A stretch of DNA of 64,000 nt, taken from positions 602,001 to 666,000 of the forward strand of contig JAEMWC010000022.1 of the NCBI GenBank assembly GCA_016490735.1. Reading direction: 5' to 3'. The DNA comes from Pachyseris speciosa. Its lineage: Eukaryota; Cnidaria; Anthozoa; Scleractinia; Pachyseridae. The position numbers were made by a program, and so were the translations under genes. The notes below the pieces were generated by a model. That model saw only the letters and a program-made list of their open reading frames with translations, searched no databases and was not told the DNA's origin. Shown here in pieces: positions 53,701 to 62,700 of the stretch (its first letter is position 1; each line of letters opens with the position of its first letter).

Positions 53701-56700
53701 CGCAGGCTTTAAATGATCTCATTTCCAGCAGGGATGTCAATAAGTTTTTAAGCGGCCGTTTCATTAAAAGTGTCACCTGTAGCATTTCTTTACTTGACCA
53801 TCGGCCACGTAGCAACATGCCGCAGGGCCTGAGGCCCTAGGGGGTCTGGATGCATGCTCCCTCAGAAAATTTTTGAAAGAAGAGATTCCTGAAAGTGCGT
53901 TTTCCTGGATTCTGACCCATGAAAAGGAAATTCTATTTAGTGATAATAACCATCAATTTTCATACTAATTAACTTTAAATACATACTTTCATCAGCTTCA
54001 TACACCTCACTTCACAAAGATTAAATGAATAAAGTTAATATTAATTTCCAAAAAAACTTGAGTGTTTTTTAATTCTTCAGTTCTCTTCCGAACACTATAG
54101 TTAACCAGTAATATTCACGTCATTCGAAAGAAATTCATTCATTTAAAAGGAATTACGTCATTCTTGGGATGATGTAAAACCTGTTCCCCGTTTGGAGGAC
54201 ATGACGTTTTCCTGAACGTGATTCGTCAACATTACAACTATTAGTCGAACATAGTTTTGTTACACAGCACTTCCACAGTCTGTTAATCACACAGTTTGTT
54301 TTCAACGAAATGTTCTATAACGCTTTAAATAAATTTTACCCATCTGCATCCTCGCTGTCAGAGCCCTCATTAAAGTTTATGAAGACACCAAGAAACAATT
54401 ATATTTATTTCAGCAGGTAATTTTTTTTTATTAATTTCGGTTTGTACCGGCAACAATGAAAATCTTCACCCGTAACATCGGGCCAGCTCAGCTGTAACAG
54501 GTGTTACGGGTTACGGCCCTTATTGACATCTCTGAATAGGAATGGAATACTTGTTTTTTTAAAAACAAGAACTAAGTCGCTAAATCGTGCTGATATCATT
54601 TTGAAAGAAAGACCAAAAGACGATTTAATGGCCGCCATTAATGATTGACATTCCAAGCCTGCTAAGCCAATCAAAATGGCATCAACAATTGCATTATCGA
54701 ATGCGAATTGTGGATATCTATTTGTAATTACCTTTGCAAACCTACCCTCGGCACAAGAATACGGATTACAAACCTTTGAGCAATCATTGTTTTTCATATT
54801 TTTTGTTACTAAACGAAATGATTTCAACGACATTTTTGGCAGTAAGCTATTTTCAACGCTAACTACGCAAAGAAAATGTTCCAGTTTAGGACGATTATAA
54901 ATACTAGTCTAGTGGCTTAACGCAAAATTTGAGACGGATCGTGACATAGCGGACAAAAGTACCAAACTTTGCATGTAGTTTCCTTGGGATATGAGTATTA
55001 AATCTTGGATGGGTACCCAAGATAGAAACTTCTCGTTAAGGTATAAACTGGGAAAGACTTTTCATCCTCACACTGCTGTGCTTGGTAACCAGGCTTTTTG
55101 TCTCAAAATAGTATTTTGGACAGTTTTGAAGTGTAAAATGGCTCAAAATTAATGTAAGGATTTCCCTGAATGATAATTGCTTATTTTCCTTTCATAAAAT
55201 GTTTCAAAATTGCCTGGTTACCAAGCAATTGTTATTTTTTCTTATATATATTATAAGCCCTTTAGAAAGTTTGTTATGCAATTAAAATATTATATAATGA
55301 ACAATAGGATTTCTGTGAAGATTTGATTTCGAAGGTCATCCAAATTATGCTCATTAATGTATAAGTGCATATTACATAAATGCGGGTGGTGACCAAGCTA
55401 CACTTTTGAGGGGTTGTTTTCAGCACAGGCCAACCAAGCTTATCAATTGTGCACTGAATCAAATGGTACGATCTGTATTTCATCATTATAACAAATATAT
55501 GTTATTGTGAGTAGCTAGACATGGGACAGGTACTTTATTACATAAAGTTTTCGTGACTGACACGTTAATTTCGCGAATGTTGCGATTTTAAAAGATTTGC
55601 AAAATTAAAGTGACGCGAACAATAAGAATTGCGAACATAGAGCGGTTTTCAATTGAGTGTCGAAAGTAATTCTGGTTTTACTTTGGTTTTGCATTGCTTC
55701 GCTCCGTGATTGGCCAGGAAAACTCGCACCACTTTCTCACCCAATGAGAAACAAAACCAAAACCACTACTACTTGTAATTGCTTCGTGTTCTGATTGGTT
55801 CATTCCACTGTTTACTTCTGTTGTGATTGGCTGGAGTAATTGCTTTGGTTTTGGTTTTACGACACTCAATTGAAAAGCGCTCTAACATGACGCGAAAATA
55901 ACTGAGGTGACTCACATTATGTCAATAATTAAGAAAGAACGAGTTTATTAGCAATGGAACCTTCAGAAAATCATATTTTTAACTATTCTGAGGCAACGTC
56001 TTGATCCTCCTCATCAGTATTATTTTCTTTCTCTGCTGCAGGCAGCATTTCTTTTGAACAGTCGTCAAACCATCCATATGCTGGCTTCTTGTCGTGCTGT
56101 TCCACTGGCTGCTTGAACCTCCCAGTGGCTTTTACAGTTGTTAATAAAATGAAGTAGTTTTATTTGATTCAAGGACCAGTCATAAATTAAGTCTTACTCA
56201 AAAACGCGAAATTAAAGTGATTCAAAATCGGAAATTTTCCGCAAAATTTCGAAATTTAAGTGTCGCGAAATAAACGACTAATGAAATCGCGAAATATACA
56301 TGTCGCACAAAATTTCATGTAATATTTAAGGTAAGTCGCAGAATTTCTCTGTAGTTCCATACACAGATCATAAATTAGTAGCTGTCCCATTTCAACTGCC
56401 AGAAACTTGGTACGTTAGAAATTTCTCATAGCAGTTAATTTACAAGTAATCGGACGAACATTCCAAAAACCGATATTTGAAACGGTGTAAAAATTGGGTA
56501 AACACAATCCAGTGTGTAGCGGGGAAAAAGGACAAAAACACGAGACGGAATTATATAACAACTGAAGAGAAAACGGCTACAGATGCGGGGGAGGGTGTAT
56601 ATGTTCAGTAATAAATGCCGTAACAGTAATTTGCTCAGAAAAAAAATATAATTTAGTGAGCTCACTTAAAGTATGTGTTAAAACGGCATAGACTGGTAGT

Positions 56701-59700
56701 ATAAAATCAATCAAAGTATAAATTATTTCATACTGATAGGATGAAATCAATCAATCAATCAATCAAATTCAAAATCAATCAGTCAGCTCAGAAGGTCTGT
56801 TATTGCCGTGAGGGGCACAGTGACCAGACCCGGTAAGAAGTTTTTCAGCAAAATGGTGAGTGAGAGAAAAGAGTTAACCACGCAAAGGAAAAACCATTGC
56901 AAATGAAATTAACTGCGCAATTTTAGCGCAGTTAAGGGTAAAAACTCACTATCCATACGTTTTCAATTTCTGAGCCATATTGCAGCTGTATTCTTGACGA
57001 TTACTTTGACAGCGGTCTTAATTTAGGCCCTATCTATGGCAGGTAGGGTAACCCTAGTACTAAAGTAACCCTAGCAGGAGGGTTACCCTAGCGCTCCCAT
57101 ATATTTCTTTGTTTTTTTAACAACGTGCTTACAAGGCAGCTAAACAGAAAACATTTCAAGTCAGTGCAAGGTAGGTAAGCGTCCTTCCCTCGAATAACTT
57201 CTTCCACCAATGATCTGTACGGCTAAGTTTTCTTCGTAATCTTCTTCGTCCAATCACTCTCCCGTTTCACATGTTGCATTCAAGTCATTCCCACGAGTGA
57301 GGTATTGTAACATGTTGTCGTTGTCTAGAAATGATGACACTCGAAAGGAGCAATAACAGGCAGCACGAAAGGAGAATTGAAGTACTTAGCAGAACTCTTC
57401 TCTTGTTGACCATTTTGTTTGCGATTCAGTTGTCCTGGGTGCCAGGGTAACCCCACCTGTGAAATTTTGCTTGCAAAACCGGGCTATTTTCATTTGACCC
57501 TCCTGCTAGGATAGCCCCAGCACTAGGGTTATCCTCCCTGCTTGTAAACAGGGCCTTAACCAACGTAACGTTCACGGAAAGCGGTAGAAAACATTTTACC
57601 AGTTACAGATTTATGTCACGTGTTAGGCAAACAGAGTGATCATGTTTCATTAGATCATGTTTCGCACCGCACCATTCGGCGGACTTCGATATTTCAAAGC
57701 AACGTTTCAGTTTCTTTGCCTGCGTGGAGTAAAACGTTTACCTTTTTGGTAGGATGTTAACGGCGCTTGCTCTAAGCAAAACAAACAAGTAGCTTTGGAG
57801 CACCGTACTTTTCACATCGTCCAAAGCCAGCTGTAAGCTGAAAAGCATATTTGCATATTCCATGTTTACCTGGCGCAGTCACGGTTGTGAGAAAACTCGA
57901 AAGTACAGTGTATTTGGGAGCTAAAATAAAATAACTGCAAAGAAAAGCGAGCAAAATTCAAAACAAGTCTTTCTTGGGATGAAGACGACTACTGGTGGCC
58001 GTAGTGTAAGGAACTCAAAAAACATGCCTACCCGACCGTTCCGACTTCGCCCGATAAATTCTCGACCCCTGCCGACTATTCGCCCCCGAAAAATAATGTT
58101 GTAGTCCTTACGGTATTATCGTGCACAGGAACACCAAGCGCAAGGAACACAAGCAAACCAACACGAAATTAGGTGTGCGTTCTCCTTTCTCGGACTCAAT
58201 AACTATTGTTCCTTTTGAATATTTGGAATTGCTATTTTCTTGACATTAATAGTAAAATTCTATCTTTTTTTATTTACACCACAGGTACCCCACCATAGCT
58301 ATTACGTGAGATATTTGATTGCTTAATAAAATGAGAACGATAGGCGATTGGATTGGGCACCCATCCTAGAATTGAATAACTAGTGCTGAGCTACATGTGT
58401 AAAAATTTTGGCACTTTTGTCCAGTCTGTCACGATCATTCCGCTAAGCCACCAGACTATACGTACATGTTGTGCGCAAATTACAGCTTTTCTTAGTATCG
58501 AATATTCTTGGGAAAAAACGCCGTCATTTATAACTATTTTGTTCCCTTGCAGACCTGGAGTTGAGAGGGTCCTGGTGGTTTTGGTAGATAACGAGTCTGT
58601 TGGTGATACAGATGATATGAAGAAAGTTGAAGCTGCCAAGGAATTGTATGTAATCGGTGTCAATATCATACCAGTGGCGATTGGCAGTGAAGCGGATCCC
58701 TCAGAACTGGAGAAAATAACTGCTCATAAAGGCAACCTCATCGAAGAATCCAAAGATACTTCACCAGAAGAACTTGCAAAGAAGATTATCGAGAAGAGCT
58801 TTGGCGGTAAGTTATCTTTCTAGCACTAGTTGAACGTCAATTTTTACGTTCCCACACAGTGTTAATTTAGTATATTTGACAGTTTGAGTAAACTTGGATT
58901 AGTTATATCTACCTGTGTCGATTTTGGTAATGGTAATGTATTTATATACCGCTCATATCACATAGCCTCATGGCGGTTTACAACACTGGCCGGGGGACTT
59001 TACCAGACTGCTTGTGCAGTTTACAATTAATGAAGTAACTAATGAGTGCCCACGTGATGTGAATATCGAATTAGAACAGACATTAGAGGTGGTCACAGCC
59101 AGAATTTTGTTACGTCCCTAGTGGTTCTTTTACGTCCCACAGAGTCAGATTTTAAAAAGTGAAAGTGCTGTGAGACGGGACCTACGATTTATCGTCCTTA
59201 TCCGAGAAGACTAGAAAGTCTAACCGTTTGTAGATGTCATTAAAAGGCAGCACTTTCTCGTTGATGTTGATACGTGGAAAATTTTTTCGCCGCCGTAAAT
59301 AAAAGGAAAGCAAAATGTGACCCACGTATTGTTTAAGATATTAGTCAAAAGTAAGTATCGTTTGCTTTGGTTTTGCTTGTACTTCTCTTTGTGATTGGTT
59401 AGCAAAATTCGAATCACTTTTTCCACCAATGAGAAGCAAAACCAAAACCAATCGTGTCCTACTCGCACGCGTTTTCCCGCGCTTTGCGCCGGTTACATGC
59501 AATTGTATCTGCTTGGTTCATTGCGCTGTTTACGTCGATTGTGTGTGGCTAAAGTAATTGCTTTGGTTTTGGTTTTACGACACTCAATAGAAAATCGCTC
59601 TACGCGTGGCACATGTTCATCACTTCAGAGATTACTTGGCAGTCTCTCAGGTTGTTGATCGCTGTACTTGAGAAGCGTTAAATTAACACGTCAGGTATTT

Positions 59701-62700
59701 TAAGGCTTGGTAGCTGGGTTACCTGACCTACCTACTCTTTCTTTTTTTCTTTGGTTTTTGCAGTTACAAACAAGCAGCGTATCCCAGAAACTGACATCGT
59801 ATTTGCAATCAGTGCAACGTCACAGAAATGGCTCGGTAACTTCAAGCAGATGAAGGAGACGATCAGTTCTGTACTTGACACTTACTCAATGGACGTGATA
59901 CGAGTTGGTGTCATCGTTTTTGGGCGCGAAGCAGAGACAATCCCCATCCAACATAATTTGAACGAGAATCTTCAAGCTGAAGTAAGGAGGCTGTACCCCA
60001 AGATCGGAATCCCAGATCTCGACAACGCCCTAAAAGAATCCAGAAGACTTTTTAAAGACAGTGGAAGGCCAGGCGCTCGAAAAGTGGTGGTGGTGATATC
60101 TGATAGAGCCTCCGGCAGCAGTTATGAAGATATCAAGGCTGAGGCAGATCGTCTTAAGGAGGAGGACATTCTGTTGATCAGTGTTGTTATTGGTGAAGAG
60201 GCTGATGCTAAGGAATTGATTGATTTCACTCCTCATAACGTGACAGAAGCCACTGCCGAGGAGGATCCAAGAGAACTGGGCATGAAGATTATGCTGCTTG
60301 TGCTGACAGGTGACTGATCTTACGGAAATAAGTTCAATGGACATAACTATACATTGCACGTGCATGATTACACAACGGAACTTTATTTGGTCTTTGTTAT
60401 GCGTGCTGGTTAAGAATGTTTACTCAGGGGTGAGGTATTACTGAATATGAATATGAATGTCTTTATAAGGATTATGATGATGACGATGACGATGATGTTG
60501 ATAAATATGATGATGATGATGTTGAGAATGATGGTGATGACGACGATGATGATGCTAATTATAATGATGAGGATGTTGATAATGATGATGATAAAACGGC
60601 TGAAAATATCATTGTTGTAAGTGACTGGTGAAATTTAGTTGTCTCGTTGAGTGACAATTTACTATATTGTCCATATATAGATCCAGAAGGACCCGAAATA
60701 GACCTGGGCTTTGCCGTCAGTATTACCTCAGGCATGGACCAAAAGAGTCTTCAACTTGTGAAACAAACGGTTCAAGAAATGATTGACAGGTACGGCGTGG
60801 GCCGCGTGCGCTATGGCTTCATAATATTTGGGTCATCGGCTGTTATCAGAATCCCGTTCACTGACCAAGTTGCAGATTCTGCTGAATTGAAGAAAGCCGT
60901 CGATGACCGGTTAACATCGACGTCAAGTGCGCCAAACTTAGATGCGGCTTTAGAAAAAGCGGAGACGTTATTCAACGGTTCAAAACGCAGCCAGGCTAAG
61001 AAGATTCTGATTTTGATTGTGGACAAAAAATCAGCAAGTGATCCTAGCAGTGTAAAGGTATGTAATACAGGTTGTGTTTTCCCACATGGGAACGGAAATT
61101 GTCACACCGACGATTAACAGTACTTATAACCATCCCCGAACGTTCTTTTTTTTCTTTCTTAGACAAAAGCAAGAACACTTGTCTATCGCGGCGTGACAGT
61201 CATTCCTGTTCTAATAGGAAAAGACGTCAACAAAGGTGACGTGAAACCAATCACCGACGACGAAGATCGCATCGTACCTGCGAAACCAACTGATGATCCC
61301 AAAAATGTTACAGACAGTATTGATGAACAAATCGGCAACGCAATTGCAGGTACTTTAAATCTATACTAATAATTAACAATTATTCACCGAAGTGGAGGTG
61401 AATAGTGGTCGATAAGTATCCACCACTTTCATCGACACTGAGGTGAATAATTGTTTTAGTATATACCACACAAGCTGAATAACTAGCGAATGCAAAATAT
61501 TACTTTATGTGTGACAATATACCGACAAGCGGTGGGAAATTTTAAAATCTCGCGGGCCGGCTGCTTGGAGCTGAATAGTACTTGCTAATCACCTCCGAGT
61601 TAGCCAATCAGAGCTCGTGAAAAGCACTATTCACTTGTGTGGTGATTACTAATGATAAATAAGTGGTATAGCTTGAGCAAATATCGTATTGTGTTAGTAG
61701 CGAGTAGACCAACCATTCACTGTTGTCGAAGGTGAAGGCAGTTATGTATCTGCAAGACTCTCAGAAATCATAAATTTTGCAATAACAGATAGCTTATTTT
61801 TCAGAGGTGTCAGTTTTATTAATAGTATCTGTCAAGATTGTGGCCAAAGCGCATGCGCTTGAATAGAGCATTATTTTAAGCAAACAGCTGACCATTTATA
61901 TTTGTAGACAGTTATTTGTAGTCGTCCAAACCCATCAAAAAGCCGAGAAAATTATATAAATGACATCAGATGATCTACAATAAGCATAACGAAGGTCGTC
62001 TTCACTATATGTGGTCTAAATACTTTTGGCACAGCAAACGTAAAGTCATCCAAGGCAGGGGTGACCCATTTTGCTGCCGTTAAAATAAGGGGAAATATCC
62101 AAAGCTTTTACTCCTGGGAACTGTGACTCTTGCAAATTTACAAGGCTTTTCCTTGACTCAAAGGCTTCGAAATGAGCGAGGGGAATAACTATTTTGTGGA
62201 AACATTTTGTTTTTGTAGAACCTGCACGTTTGAGAGAGATCAATCTTGGTTTTGCAATCAGTGCCAACTCTTTGGACTCGGACAGAACGTTTAAACAAAT
62301 GCAAGACATAATCAAGTCTATTATGGATAACTACCCCCCAGAGAGCATTTACTATAGTGTCCTGTCGTTTGGAGATCCTCCGATTGTTCACATCAACTTT
62401 GAGAACAAGATGTCAGAGAAAGATCGCAGAACAGCTATTGACTCAATTTGTAAACCAAGTGGTAAAGCGTCTCTTGATAAGTCCTTGGAAAAGGCAAGAA
62501 GCCTTTTCAAGGAGGCAGCTAAAAAGAGACCCGCTGCTAAGAACGTACTTGTGGTTTTTGTTGATAAAAAGTCTGATAGTAATCTGGACGATGTCAGGGC
62601 TTCGTCGTGGTTGTTAGAGGATGATGGTGTTAAAGTGATCGTCGTTGGTATTGGTGATGAGGTAGATAAACCGGAAGTAGATGTTGTTAGTCCTACTTCG

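Noticed and set aside
54504..54833. 109-codon minus-strand frame as a gene
   Set aside because: No recognisable domain, no splice partner and AT-rich composition like the surrounding intron.
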